64,000 nucleotides of DNA from Xylanimicrobium pachnodae JCM 13526 = NBRC 107786. Lineage in GTDB: Bacteria; Actinomycetota; Actinomycetes; Actinomycetales; Cellulomonadaceae. The translations under genes were made by a program, and so were the position numbers. Where the stretch lies: NCBI GenBank assembly GCA_001592145.1, contig BCWJ01000017.1, positions 1-64,000 on the forward strand. Direction: 5' to 3'. This document shows, piece after piece, positions 38,188-47,002 of this stretch (position 1 is the stretch's first letter; every line of letters begins with the position of its first letter). The notes under the pieces were generated by a model. That model saw only the letters and a list, made by a program, of their open reading frames with translations, did not search any database and was not told the DNA's origin.

Positions 38188-39543
38188 GTGACTGAGCAGG
38201 CTTCCCCCACCGTGCACGACGTCGTCATCGTCGGTTCCGGGCCCGCGGGGTACACGGCTGCGGTGTACGCCGCTCGCGCCGGGCTCGCACCCGTGGTGAT
38301 CGCGGGTTCGGTGACCGCCGGAGGCGCGCTCATGAACACCACGGAGGTCGAGAACTTCCCCGGCTTCCCCGAGGCCGTCATGGGGCCCGACCTCATGGAC
38401 AAGATGCGTGAGCAGGCGGAGAAGTTCGGCGCCACCGTCGTCTGGGACGACGCCGAGACGGTCTCGCTGGCCGGCGACGAGGCGGGGCTCAAGAAGATCG
38501 TGACGGGCGGGGACGAGACCTACCTCGCACGGTCCGTCATCCTGGCCACCGGCTCGGCATATCGTGAGCTGGGCCTGCCGGACGAGAAGCGGCTCTCCGG
38601 GCGGGGCGTCTCCTGGTGCGCCACCTGCGACGGGTTCTTCTTCCGTGACCAGCACATCGCGGTGGTCGGCGGCGGGGACTCGGCGATGGAGGAGGCCACG
38701 TTCCTCACCCGGTTCGCCTCCAAGGTCACGGTGATCCACCGTCGCGACACGCTGCGCGCCTCCAAGATCATGGCCGAGCGCGCGCTCGCCGACCCGAAGA
38801 TCGAGTTCGCCTGGAACAGCGAGGTCGCCGCGATCTCCGGGGACTCGCAGGTCAGCGGGCTGACCCTGCGCGACACGGTCACCGGCGAGACGCGGGAGCT
38901 CGACGCCACGGGGCTCTTCGTCGCGATCGGTCATGACCCGCGGACCGACCTGGTCAAGGGACAGATCGACCTCGACGACGACGGGTACATCCTGGTCGAG
39001 GGGCGCTCCACCCGGACCAACCTGCCGGGTGTGTTCGCGTGCGGCGACGCCGTCGACCACACCTACCGCCAGGCCATCACCGCGGCCGGGTCCGGCTGCT
39101 CCGCTGCCCTGGACGCTCAGGCGTACCTGACCGCGCTGGACGACGACGCCGCGGACGAGACCCTCGTGGCTGCGGCCACAGCCCCCCGGATCGAGACCGA
39201 AGGAGCAGGAACCATGCCCGTCACCGTCACCGACGACACGTTCAAGTCCGAGGTCCTGGAAGCCGAGGGCACCGTGCTCGTCGACTTCTGGGCCACCTGG
39301 TGCGGTCCGTGCCGCATGGTCGCCCCCATCCTCGAGGAGATCGCGCAGGAGTACGCGGGCCGGCTCAAGGTCGCCAAGCTCGACACCGACGCCAACCCGG
39401 CCACGACCATGGCGTACGGCGTGGTCTCCATCCCGACGCTCAACGTCTACCAGCGTGGCGAGCTCGTGAAGTCGATCGTCGGAGCCCGGCCCAAGAAGGC
39501 CCTCCTCGCGGAGATCGAACCGCTGCTGGACCCCGTGGGCTGA
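38188..39543 (+). CDS. trxB: Fused thioredoxin reductase-thioredoxin
   Basis: 451 residues. TrxB part: FAD motif [17 protein letters not shown], redox pair CATC (144-147), NADPH motif [10 protein letters not shown], end [18 protein letters not shown]. After a 25-residue linker the frame runs without a stop into a complete thioredoxin (from Met343; WCGPC at 371-375; cis-Pro in VSIPTL). It reduces thioredoxin with NADPH; the fusion can do so internally. AAGGAG lies eight bases before the internal ATG at 39214, so free thioredoxin (109 residues) may also be made. GTG start at 38188 with AAGGAG. Mycobacterium leprae has a similar fused enzyme; in most actinobacteria the two are separate neighbours. 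Confidence 0.93.
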   Translation: MTEQASPTVHDVVIVGSGPAGYTAAVYAARAGLAPVVIAGSVTAGGALMNTTEVENFPGFPEAVMGPDLMDKMREQAEKFGATVVWDDAETVSLAGDEAGLKKIVTGGDETYLARSVILATGSAYRELGLPDEKRLSGRGVSWCATCDGFFFRDQHIAVVGGGDSAMEEATFLTRFASKVTVIHRRDTLRASKIMAERALADPKIEFAWNSEVAAISGDSQVSGLTLRDTVTGETRELDATGLFVAIGHDPRTDLVKGQIDLDDDGYILVEGRSTRTNLPGVFACGDAVDHTYRQAITAAGSGCSAALDAQAYLTALDDDAADETLVAAATAPRIETEGAGTMPVTVTDDTFKSEVLEAEGTVLVDFWATWCGPCRMVAPILEEIAQEYAGRLKVAKLDTDANPATTMAYGVVSIPTLNVYQRGELVKSIVGARPKKALLAEIEPLLDPVG

Positions 39544-39559
39544 CCCCCGACACGATTTC

Positions 39560-39595
39560 ACGGCCGGTGACCCGGAACGACGGGTCACCGGCCGT
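39560..39595 (+). terminator. Terminator after the thioredoxin fusion
   Basis: A perfect 15-bp stem, ACGGCCGGTGACCCG and its complement, with loop GAACGA, begins 16 bases after the stop at 39543. Next bases are CGTCGTCC, without a T-run. Confidence 0.75.
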
Positions 39596-39624
39596 CGTCG
39601 TCCTCGGCCAAGGATGTAACAACA

Positions 39625-39692
39625 CATTCACAATTTGGTCGGCGGCCGCCACTGCCATCAGGTTGTGAATGGTCTGCCACGAGGTGTAGCGT
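39625..39692 (+). promoter_or_regulatory. Promoter and inverted repeat before the HTH-aminotransferase gene
   Basis: TTGTGA (39663-39668) and TAGCGT (39687-39692) are spaced by 18 bases, and the ATG at 39700 follows seven bases later, so the mRNA is probably leaderless. The -35 hexamer is part of TTGTGAATG (39663-39671), which has a perfect inverted partner CATTCACAA at 39625-39633. The pair could be an operator for the HTH part of the gene product. Confidence 0.6.
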
Positions 39693-39699
39693 GCCGCAC

Positions 39700-41502
39700 A
39701 TGGCCCGCAAGCTCCCGGCACCGCTCGTCACCCGACTCCTCGAGGAGGGACTCGGCCCGAGCGCGATCGTCGAGCACCTGAGGAGCAAGGAGGGCATCGA
39801 CGTGTCCCCCCAGGCGATCTCGACCTTTCGCAAGCGGCACACCGCTGTTCCGGCGCAGCACTCCACCCGCAGGGTCGTCCCGTGGGACGTGCGCCCCGAG
39901 CACCGCTCCAGCGGGTACCGCCGTGCCATCCTCGCCTTCCACCGCCGGGCCCAGGGGCAGACCCTGACCGGCGAGGAAGCGCGGAACCTCGACCACGTCG
40001 AACGCACCCTGCGCGAGTCCGGTCAGGTGATCACCTACCACCCCGACACGGGCTTCGCCCTTGTCCCCGCACGACCCGGGATCGACACCGGGATCATCGA
40101 AGAGCCGGAGGCCGGCATGACACCGCAGCCCACCCACAGCACGACGCCGGACGAGCACGCGGCCCCCGCGCCAGGAGCGGTGTCGGCTGAGGCCGGCGGG
40201 TCGGGAGGCGAGGGCACGCGGCTCGACCCCTGGTTCGGCAGCTACGCGCAGCGGGCGCACGGCATGCGCGCCTCCGAGATCCGGGCGCTGTTCTCGGTGG
40301 CCAACCGCCCGGAGGTCGTCTCCCTGGCGGGCGGCATGCCCTTCATCCAGGGACTTCCCCTGGAGGTCTTCGGGGAGTCCCTCCACCGCCTCATCGCCAC
40401 GCAGGGTGCCACGGCGCTCCAGTACGGGTCGGGCCAGGGCGACGTCGCTCTGCGCGAGCGCATCCTGGACGTCTGTGCGCTCGAGGGGATCACCAACGCG
40501 CACCCCGACGACGTGGTGGTCACGACAGGCTCCCAGCAGGCGCTCGACCTCGTCACGCGCATCTTCGTCGACCCCGGCGACGTCGTCCTGGCCGAGGCCC
40601 CCTCCTACGTGGGCGCGCTCGGCGTGTTCCGGTCCTACGAGGCTCTCGTGGAGCACGTCCCCATGGATGCGTACGGGCTTGTTCCCGAGGCGCTCGAGCG
40701 CGCCCTCCTGGACGCACGCGCGGCGGGCAAGACCGTCAAGTTCCTGTACACCATCCCGAACTACCACAACCCCGCGGGGGTCACGCTGACCTTGGAGCGC
40801 CGGCACCAGGTGCTGGAGATCTGCCAGCGCTTCGGGGTCCTCATCGTCGAGGACAACCCGTACGGGCTGCTCGGCTTCGACCGGGAGCCCCTGCCGGCCA
40901 TGCGCGCCTTCGACTCCGAGGGTGTGCTGTACCTCGGGTCGTTCTCCAAGACGTTCGCGCCCGGCTTCCGCGTCGGCTGGGTGATCGCCCCCCACGCCGT
41001 GCGCGAGAAGCTGGTCCTCGCCAGCGAGTCGTCGATCCTCTCCCCGTCCAACGCCTCGCAGATGGCGATCACCACGTACCTCAACGAGTTCGACTGGAAG
41101 GGGCAGATCAAGTCCTACCGCGAGCTCTACCGCGAGCGGCGCGACGCCATGATCGGTGCCCTGGCCGAGCACCTCCCCACGGCTTCCTGGAACGTGCCCG
41201 ACGGGGGGTTCTACGTCTGGGTGACCCTGCCCGAGGGGATCGACGCCCGCTCGATGCTTCCCCGTGCCGTCACGGCGCGCGTCGCCTACGTCCCGGGTAC
41301 CGCGTTCTTCTACAACGGCGAGGGTTCGGGCCATATGCGACTCTCGTACTGCTATCCCACTCCCGAACGCATCCGTGAGGGCGTGCGTCGGCTGTCCACC
41401 GTCGTGAACGCCGAGGCGGAGCTGGTCCAGCTCTTCGGCACCAGCGCCGGCCTCGACGAGGACCCACGCGATGCCGAGTACCCCTCCCCCAACCTCGCCT
41501 GA
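39700..41502 (+). CDS. HTH domain fused to a PLP-dependent class I aminotransferase
   Basis: 600 residues from the ATG at 39700. Residues 1-47 contain a helix-turn-helix (LEEGLGPSAIVEHL...VSPQAISTFRKRH) like those of phage or terminase-small-subunit-type DNA-binding proteins rather than GntR; up to about residue 135 there is a second conserved-looking region (VVPWDVRPEHR, ITYHPDTGF). An aminotransferase follows from Met140: YGSGQGDVALRERI, NYHNPAG, EDNPYG and the PLP Lys417 in SFSKTFAPGFRVGW. GGAGG sits five bases before Met140 (40117), so the enzyme may also be made alone. The domain resembles LysN/2-aminoadipate transaminases and the C-terminal half of MocR regulators. Neighbour of ddl and the ParABS genes. 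Confidence 0.82.
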   Translation: MARKLPAPLVTRLLEEGLGPSAIVEHLRSKEGIDVSPQAISTFRKRHTAVPAQHSTRRVVPWDVRPEHRSSGYRRAILAFHRRAQGQTLTGEEARNLDHVERTLRESGQVITYHPDTGFALVPARPGIDTGIIEEPEAGMTPQPTHSTTPDEHAAPAPGAVSAEAGGSGGEGTRLDPWFGSYAQRAHGMRASEIRALFSVANRPEVVSLAGGMPFIQGLPLEVFGESLHRLIATQGATALQYGSGQGDVALRERILDVCALEGITNAHPDDVVVTTGSQQALDLVTRIFVDPGDVVLAEAPSYVGALGVFRSYEALVEHVPMDAYGLVPEALERALLDARAAGKTVKFLYTIPNYHNPAGVTLTLERRHQVLEICQRFGVLIVEDNPYGLLGFDREPLPAMRAFDSEGVLYLGSFSKTFAPGFRVGWVIAPHAVREKLVLASESSILSPSNASQMAITTYLNEFDWKGQIKSYRELYRERRDAMIGALAEHLPTASWNVPDGGFYVWVTLPEGIDARSMLPRAVTARVAYVPGTAFFYNGEGSGHMRLSYCYPTPERIREGVRRLSTVVNAEAELVQLFGTSAGLDEDPRDAEYPSPNLA

Positions 41503-41537
41503 CACCCGACAGCCCGCACCCCGACCAAGCAGGTGAC

Positions 41538-42602
41538 GTGCCCGTGAACCAGCCCCGCACCACTTCGACATCACCCCGAACGGCCGAGGTGACCGCACCA
41601 GGTCTCGCCGACGCCGCGCCCCTGGCCGGCCCGTCCCACGGCGCTGGTCTCCGGGTGGCCATCCTGGCGGGGGGACTCTCCCATGAGCGGGACGTCTCCC
41701 TGCGCTCCGGACGTCGCGTCGCGGAGGCCTTGCGCGGTGCAGGCGTCGACGTGTCTATCCACGATGTCGACTCCGCCCTCCTCGGCGACCTCGACGCACG
41801 ACGCCCGGACGTCGTCTGGCCGCTGCTCCACGGAGCGGGCGGGGAGGACGGGTCCCTGCGTGACGTGCTCGAACTGCTCGGATACCCGTATGTGGGTACC
41901 GGCCCGCACGCGAGCCGGCTCGCGTGGGACAAGCCGATCGCCAAGGCGCGGTTCGTCGCCGCCGGGCTCGTCACCCCCGACTGGCTCACCCTCCCGCAGG
42001 AGCTGTTCCGTGATCTCGGTGCACGCGGTGTGCTCGACATCGTCGCCCAACGGTTCCACCTGCCGGTCGTCGTCAAGCCCACGCGGGGCGGCTCCGCCCT
42101 CGGCGTCACGTGCGTGACCAGGCCAGACGCTCTTGCCCGTGCGATGGTGGACTGCTTCGCCTACGGCGATACCGCGCTGATCGAACGCCACGTGGAGGGG
42201 ATCGAGCTCGCGGTGTCCGTGATCGACGGCGCGGACGGCCCCGCCGCGCTGCCGGCCGTGGAGATCTCCGTGGAGGGCGCCTACGACTTCGACGCCCGAT
42301 ACAACCCCGGAAGAGTCGAGTACTTCACGCCCGCGCGGCTCACTCGATCCCAGGCTCAGCACGTGTCGGACGTCGCGATCGCCGCCCATCGCGCACTCAA
42401 CCTGCGGCACATCTCCCGCGCTGACATGATTCTCGCGCCGGACGGGACGGTCCACCTGCTCGAGGTCAATGTCGCCCCCGGGATGACCGAGACCTCACTC
42501 CTCCCCCAGGCTGCTCTCGCCGCAGGTCATGAGCTCGGGAGCCTCTACCAGAGGCTGGTTGCTCTCGCGGTTCCCGAGGCAGCGTCCGCCGCACGGCCCT
42601 GA
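41538..42602 (+). CDS. ddl: D-alanine-D-alanine ligase
   Basis: 354 residues from GTG at 41538 (or 41544). ATP-grasp ligase features: VAILAGGLSHERDVSLRSG at the start, PLLHGAGGEDGSL, the ATP-binding KPTRGGSALGV, and the metal-binding end LLEVNVAPGMTETSL. It makes the D-Ala-D-Ala dipeptide for peptidoglycan. The N-terminal 38 residues are a divergent, probably unstructured extension. It converges on parB across a palindrome that contains parS. Confidence 0.9.
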   Translation: MPVNQPRTTSTSPRTAEVTAPGLADAAPLAGPSHGAGLRVAILAGGLSHERDVSLRSGRRVAEALRGAGVDVSIHDVDSALLGDLDARRPDVVWPLLHGAGGEDGSLRDVLELLGYPYVGTGPHASRLAWDKPIAKARFVAAGLVTPDWLTLPQELFRDLGARGVLDIVAQRFHLPVVVKPTRGGSALGVTCVTRPDALARAMVDCFAYGDTALIERHVEGIELAVSVIDGADGPAALPAVEISVEGAYDFDARYNPGRVEYFTPARLTRSQAQHVSDVAIAAHRALNLRHISRADMILAPDGTVHLLEVNVAPGMTETSLLPQAALAAGHELGSLYQRLVALAVPEAASAARP

Positions 42603-42617
42603 CGCACGGAGCCGCAT

Positions 42618-42631
42618 GTTTCACGTGAAAC
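42618..42631. other. parS: parS site 1
   Basis: Perfect GTTTCACGTGAAAC in the ddl-parB gap. It is the centromere sequence bound by ParB, which slides from it as a CTP clamp. Twenty-six bases separate it from the next parS (start to start). Confidence 0.95.
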
Positions 42632-42670
42632 GGCGGGGCGCAGGTTTCACGTGAAACCTGCGCCCCGCCG
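42631..42670. terminator. parS: 40-bp perfect palindrome centred on parS site 2
   Basis: GTTTCACGTGAAAC at 42644-42657 is the core of a perfect palindrome of 40 bases, with arms CGGCGGGGCGCAGG... and its complement. As RNA it would make a stable GC-rich hairpin with the parS core as its tip, in the 94-base gap between the convergent ends of ddl (42602) and parB (42697). It can therefore terminate both transcripts and also bind ParB. Confidence 0.8.
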
Positions 42671-42696
42671 GTCCTGGGCGGCTCCCCACTCACTGA

Positions 42697-44064
42697 CTAG
42701 GCGCCCTTGAGAAGACCCTTCTCCTCCGGAGCCATCACCGCCAGGATCCTGTTGAGATCCTCGACCGACGCGAACTCCACCGTCATGCGCCCCTTGGACT
42801 TGCCGAGCTGCACCTTCACACGGGTCTCGAACAGGTCCGACAGCCGCCCGGCGAGCTCGTCGACCGCGACGCTGTGCTGACCGGCGCGGGGTGCCCGCCG
42901 CTTGACCGCATCGGGCTCCTGGTTGAACATCGCGACGACCTCCTCGACGGCACGCACCGAGAGGCCCTCCGAGACGATTCGCTGCGCCAGACGCTCGATC
43001 TCCGCTCCGTCGGTCAGGCTCAGCAGTGCCCGGGCATGGCCCGCGGAGAGAATACCCGCCGCTACCCGGCGCTGGACCAGCGGCGGCAGCTTCAGAAGCC
43101 TCAGGGTGTTCGAGATCTGCGGTCGGCTTCTCGCGATCCGTGTCGCCAACTCCTCGTGCGTGCAGCCGAAGTCGTCCAGCAACTGTCGGTATGCGGCCGC
43201 CTCTTCGAGAGGGTTGAGCTGCGCACGGTGAAGGTTCTCCAGCAGGGCGTCGCGCAGCATGTCCGCGTCATCCGTGTCGCGGACGATCGCGGGAATAGCC
43301 TCCAACCCGGCAAGCTGGCTCGCGCGCCAACGGCGCTCCCCCATGATGAGTTCATACTTGCCCGCTTCAGACCGATCCGGCCGCACCACGATGGGCTGCA
43401 GAACCCCGATCTCCCGGATGGAGTCAACGAGCTCGTCCAGCTCGACCTCGTCAAATACCGACCGCGGCTGCCAGGTGTTCGGACGGATCGCGTCGATCGG
43501 GAGCTCAGCGAACGAGGCGCCAGGAACCGGGAGCAGCTCGCTACCGTCGGCCTCGCCGGTGTCCGTTTCACGTGAAACGTGCGAGACCTCCGGCGCAATC
43601 GCGTCCGGCTCCGGGTCGGCACCCAGCACACCCACGGGGATCGACCCCGTGATGGCGGAGAGATCCGTGGGCTCGCTGCCACCCGATTCCTCCACGAGGA
43701 ACACCGTGGAGCCTGAGGCATCGTGTTCGGCCGTCGTGGTCAGCGTACCTTCGTGCCCCAGAACTGCGGCTGCCGCCGGCGAGATGCGCGCACGCACGGG
43801 ACTCTTCCCGCCGGTCCTGATCGCCAGGCGTCCGCTCGACATCGCCGCGTCCCAGGAGCCGGCGCGGGTTCCCGTGGCGGCTGGGGAACCGGGCGCCTCC
43901 GTGACATCGTCCTCAGACCGCTCGGCCCGTTCAGGCGACTCGGGGCCCGCCTCTACGCGATTCGCCGCCGGGAAGAAGACGTCGACGGGTCGGTCACTCT
44001 CAGGTCCCGACGGAATGAGCGCGCCGAGTCCGCGTCCAAGACCGCGCTTCTTCTGACCACTCAC
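42697..44064 (-). CDS. parB: Chromosome partitioning protein ParB
   Basis: 455 residues, longer than most ParB (about 300-350) because of an acidic, Ala/Gly-rich region between the N-terminal ParA-activating peptide (KKRGLGRGLGALIP) and the core. The CTP-binding N-domain has NTWQPRSVFDE and the GERRWRA box; the HTH is THEELATRIARSRPQISNTLRLL; the C-terminal dimer domain follows. A perfect parS (43565-43578) lies inside this gene and encodes residues of HVSRETD, in the extended region. Overlaps nothing; 54 bases from parA. Confidence 0.96.
   Translation of the reverse strand: MSGQKKRGLGRGLGALIPSGPESDRPVDVFFPAANRVEAGPESPERAERSEDDVTEAPGSPAATGTRAGSWDAAMSSGRLAIRTGGKSPVRARISPAAAAVLGHEGTLTTTAEHDASGSTVFLVEESGGSEPTDLSAITGSIPVGVLGADPEPDAIAPEVSHVSRETDTGEADGSELLPVPGASFAELPIDAIRPNTWQPRSVFDEVELDELVDSIREIGVLQPIVVRPDRSEAGKYELIMGERRWRASQLAGLEAIPAIVRDTDDADMLRDALLENLHRAQLNPLEEAAAYRQLLDDFGCTHEELATRIARSRPQISNTLRLLKLPPLVQRRVAAGILSAGHARALLSLTDGAEIERLAQRIVSEGLSVRAVEEVVAMFNQEPDAVKRRAPRAGQHSVAVDELAGRLSDLFETRVKVQLGKSKGRMTVEFASVEDLNRILAVMAPEEKGLLKGA
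43565..43578. other. parS: parS site 3 (inside parB)
   Basis: Perfect GTTTCACGTGAAAC within the coding sequence of parB, on the stretch that codes for the non-conserved linker, so the site is kept without cost to the protein core. Confidence 0.95.
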
Positions 44065-44118
44065 AACTGCTCCCTCGTCTCGTCGTCCACAGCCTGGTAC
44101 GCAGTCCTTCCTCAGAGC

Positions 44119-45450
44119 CTATGCGCGTTGGTGCAGGTCAGCCGCTTGAGTGTGCCGATCGGCGAGCTCGCGAGCGGCCTCGAGATACGCCAGCGCGCCC
44201 GTGGATCCCGGGTCGTAGGTCATGACCGTCTGCCCGTGACTCGGGGCCTCGGAGATGCGCACCGAGCGCGGCACGGTGGTCCTGAGGGTCTCCGCCGGGA
44301 AGTGCGAGCGCACCTCCTCGGCAACCTGCTGCGCGAGATTCGTCCTACCGTCGTACATCGTCAGGAGAATCGTCGAGACGGCGAGATGTGGGTTGAGGTG
44401 CGCCTTGATCAGCTCGATCGTCTTCAGGAGCTGGCTCAGCCCTTCCAGGGCGTAGTACTCGCACTGGATCGGAATGAGGACCTCACGTCCCACCACGAAC
44501 GCGTTGACGGTGAGCAGCCCGAGGCTGGGAGGGCAGTCCACCAGCACGTAGTCGATCCGCTCCTCACCTCTCTCGGCCCGGTCCTCGAGGTACCGATCCA
44601 GAGCACGCCGGAGCCGTGTTTCACGTGAAACCATCGAGACGAGCTCGATCTCCGCGCCGGACAGGTCGATAGTCGCCGGCACGCACCAGAGCCCCGGAAT
44701 GTCGGGGCACGCCTGTACCGCCGACCGCAGCGGGGCATCCTCGACGAGCACCTCGTAGATCGACTGGGTCCCAGCGCGATGCTCGACGCCCAGGGCCGTG
44801 GAGGCATTCCCCTGCGGATCGTTGTCGATCACCAGCACGTTCAGACCGGCCTGCGCCAGTCCCGCCGCGAGGTTGACCGTGGTGGTCGTCTTCCCCACGC
44901 CCCCCTTCTGGTTGGCGACGGTGAGCACCCGAGTCTGGTCCGGACGCGGGAACCGGCGACCGGTCAGGTCGATCCGCCGACGAGCATCGACCGCGAGCTG
45001 CGCCGCGAGCGGCGTCTCCTCGTCCCCATCCGGGATGGTCTCCATCAGGGAGGATCGGACCTGCTCACGGGTCACCGTCGCGACAGCCACGGCTCCTGGC
45101 AGCGCGGCATCGGGCGAACTGACGTCCCCTACGGGGGTCCGTGTGACGGCCGGGACACCGGCCACGGTCGCCGGCGCCTTCGCACCGTCCACGGAGGGGC
45201 TCTCGAACGTCGTCCGCGGAGGCCCAGCCTCCACCGGCTCCTGACCGTCAGACGCGGGCACCGTCTCCTCGACCGAGCTCGACGAGTCTCCGGGCGTGGT
45301 CGTGACGGCCCGTCGCTCCCAGGAGGTGAACGCACCGTGCTCTGCATCCGCGCTGGCTCCGGCGTGAGGAGTCTCCCGGGGCCCCCGCGCACTGCTGGCC
45401 GGGTGGGAGTTAACGCGGTTCCAGGGCCATCTGCGCTCGTCCGATGCCAT
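44119..45450 (-). CDS. parA: Chromosome partitioning ATPase ParA
   Basis: 443 residues from the ATG at 45450, which has a purine-rich AAGGAGGACGAGGAG region upstream. The deviant Walker A is KGGVGKTTTTVNLA, with LVIDNDPQGNAS and VDCPPSLG following. The first 190 residues are a Ser/Thr/Pro/Ala-rich extension not present in short ParA proteins. A parS site lies in the gene (44618-44631; residues MVSRETR). Upstream of parB in the same direction. Confidence 0.95.
   Translation of the reverse strand: MASDERRWPWNRVNSHPASSARGPRETPHAGASADAEHGAFTSWERRAVTTTPGDSSSSVEETVPASDGQEPVEAGPPRTTFESPSVDGAKAPATVAGVPAVTRTPVGDVSSPDAALPGAVAVATVTREQVRSSLMETIPDGDEETPLAAQLAVDARRRIDLTGRRFPRPDQTRVLTVANQKGGVGKTTTTVNLAAGLAQAGLNVLVIDNDPQGNASTALGVEHRAGTQSIYEVLVEDAPLRSAVQACPDIPGLWCVPATIDLSGAEIELVSMVSRETRLRRALDRYLEDRAERGEERIDYVLVDCPPSLGLLTVNAFVVGREVLIPIQCEYYALEGLSQLLKTIELIKAHLNPHLAVSTILLTMYDGRTNLAQQVAEEVRSHFPAETLRTTVPRSVRISEAPSHGQTVMTYDPGSTGALAYLEAARELADRHTQAADLHQRA
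44618..44631. other. parS: parS site 4 (inside parA)
   Basis: Perfect GTTTCACGTGAAAC within parA, coding for the VSRET residues also coded by the site in parB. Here the site lies in the conserved ATPase domain. Confidence 0.95.
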
Positions 45451-45615
45451 GCTCTCCTCGTCCTCCTTCAGTACGGATGAGGCGGCGGGGCCGTCAGCGC
45501 ACGTCAGAGGGCGCGCCGGAGCAGCACCTCCACAACCTCGCGCACAGCCTACGGCCTCACTCGACCCCACGCGGGGAGTCCACTCCGCGGTGGACGGAGT
45601 AGTGACGCGCACGGT

Positions 45616-45629
45616 GTTTCACGTGAAAC
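45616..45629. other. parS: parS site 5
   Basis: Perfect GTTTCACGTGAAAC in the gap between rsmG and parA, 166 bases upstream of the parA start, so ParB binding could affect the parAB promoter. Confidence 0.95.
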
Positions 45630-45675
45630 CTCCGCGCGTCGCAAACGCTCGGCGACCGCACACTTCCCATGGGAA

Positions 45676-45709
45676 GGCCCCGCATGTTTCACGTGAAACA
45701 TGCGGGGCC
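45676..45709. terminator. parS: 34-bp perfect palindrome centred on parS site 6
   Basis: parS at 45686-45699 is the centre of a palindrome whose arms are GGCCCCGCAT and its complement. It lies 20 bases beyond the rsmG stop (45730, minus strand), where a terminator is expected, and precedes parA. Dual terminator and centromere is the likely role. Confidence 0.8.
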
Positions 45710-45729
45710 CGGAGCGACGAGCGGCGACC

Positions 45730-46428
45730 TCAGCCCCTTCGCACGCTCACGACCGTCGTGGGCTCGACCCCTACTACCGTGATGCCACGCAGCAGTTCGG
45801 GCTCATCTGCTCGGAACTTACGCAGCACCACACGGGCTGGCTCGATCTCATTCGCAGCGTTGCGGCCCTTCAACACCACCATGCGGCCGCCGCGGCGAAC
45901 GAGGGGCATGCTCATGCGCGCGAGCTTTGCGAGGTTCGCGACTGCGCGAGACGTCACAACGTCTGCCTCGAGCGCGCCGTGATACTCCTCGGCTCGCCCT
46001 CGCCGAACCGTCACGTTCTTCAGACCGAACGTCTCGACCACCTCGGAGAGCCACGTCGTCCGCCGCTCCATCGGTTCGATCAGCACCACGTCGAGGTCCG
46101 GCCGCATCATGGCCACGATGATCCCGGGAAGGCCCGCCCCCGATCCCACGTCGATCACCGTGCCGGAGTCCGGAAGGTACTGGACGAGCGCCGCAGAGTT
46201 CAGCAGGTGCCGTTCCCAGAGGCGCTCCACCTCACGTGGACCGATGAGGCCACGCTGCTCCCCTTGCTCGCGAAGCAGCCGATCGAACCCCGCAACGTTT
46301 CCGTACGCGGCCCCGAAGAACTCTTGGACAGCCGAGCTCGCTCCAAGACGAGAGTCAGAGCCCTCGCCCTCGGCTCGTGGGGACCGTTCCTGGCCCTCCC
46401 CCGGCGCGTGTGTCATCGAAGGCTCCAT
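45730..46428 (-). CDS. rsmG: 16S rRNA (guanine-N7) methyltransferase RsmG
   Basis: 232 residues. RsmG/GidB features: FDRLLREQGEQRGLIGPREVERLWERHLLNS in two pieces, the SAM motif VIDVGSGAGLPGI, and IEPMERRTTWLSEV. It methylates N7 of G527 in 16S rRNA. The N-terminal 30 residues are extra and not conserved-looking; a start at the second Met (residue 5) is also possible. It follows khpB in the minus-strand operon. Confidence 0.95.
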   Translation of the reverse strand: MEPSMTHAPGEGQERSPRAEGEGSDSRLGASSAVQEFFGAAYGNVAGFDRLLREQGEQRGLIGPREVERLWERHLLNSAALVQYLPDSGTVIDVGSGAGLPGIIVAMMRPDLDVVLIEPMERRTTWLSEVVETFGLKNVTVRRGRAEEYHGALEADVVTSRAVANLAKLARMSMPLVRRGGRMVVLKGRNAANEIEPARVVLRKFRADEPELLRGITVVGVEPTTVVSVRRG

Positions 46429-46486
46429 CGTCGCTGCCTGCCCTTGCCTGCTGTCCGCCTACCGTGCGCCTACCGAGCCGGTCGCG

Positions 46487-46996
46487 TCACTCGGCGGGCG
46501 CGGGCTGAACCACGACGTAGCGGTCCGGCTCTACACCCCGCGAGTCGCTGACCAGGCCGGCCGCCGCCACGGCGTCATGCACCACCTTGCGCTCGAACGC
46601 GTTCAGCGGAGCCATGGAGACCTCCTCGCCCGATGCCTTGACCTGCTCCACGGTGGCAGTCGCGAGCGCGGTGAGCTCGGCGCGACGGGTCGCCCGGAAG
46701 CCCGCGACGTCGAGCATCAGACGGCTCCGCTCACCGGTGCGAGCCTGCACGGCCAACCGGGTCAGGTCCTGCAGCGCCTCGAGAACGACGCCGTCCTTCC
46801 CGACCAGATGGTTGATGGAGCGCTGGTCCTCAGCCACGATCTCGACGGCCGCGCGCCCATGCCGGACGTCGATGTCGATATCGCCGTCCAGATCCGCGAT
46901 GTCGAGCAGCTCTTCCAAGTAGTCGGCCGCGATCTCGCCCTCATCCTCCAGCGGGGTCGCGTGCTGCGTGGTGCTCTCCGGTGTCACGTCGGTCAT
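46487..46996 (-). CDS. khpB: RNA-binding protein KhpB (Jag)
   Basis: 169 residues with the KH domain (IVAEDQRSINHLVGKDGVVLEAL in parts, GxxG loop as GKDG) and the R3H domain (LMLDVAGFRATRRAEL, with the ERKVVH downstream region). The N-terminal Jag domain is absent or replaced by a short acidic tail, as in actinobacteria. It binds RNA and is implicated in cell elongation and small RNA control. It starts 6 bases after yidC. Confidence 0.93.
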   Translation of the reverse strand: MTDVTPESTTQHATPLEDEGEIAADYLEELLDIADLDGDIDIDVRHGRAAVEIVAEDQRSINHLVGKDGVVLEALQDLTRLAVQARTGERSRLMLDVAGFRATRRAELTALATATVEQVKASGEEVSMAPLNAFERKVVHDAVAAAGLVSDSRGVEPDRYVVVQPAPAE

Positions 46997-47002
46997 GGCG
47001 TG

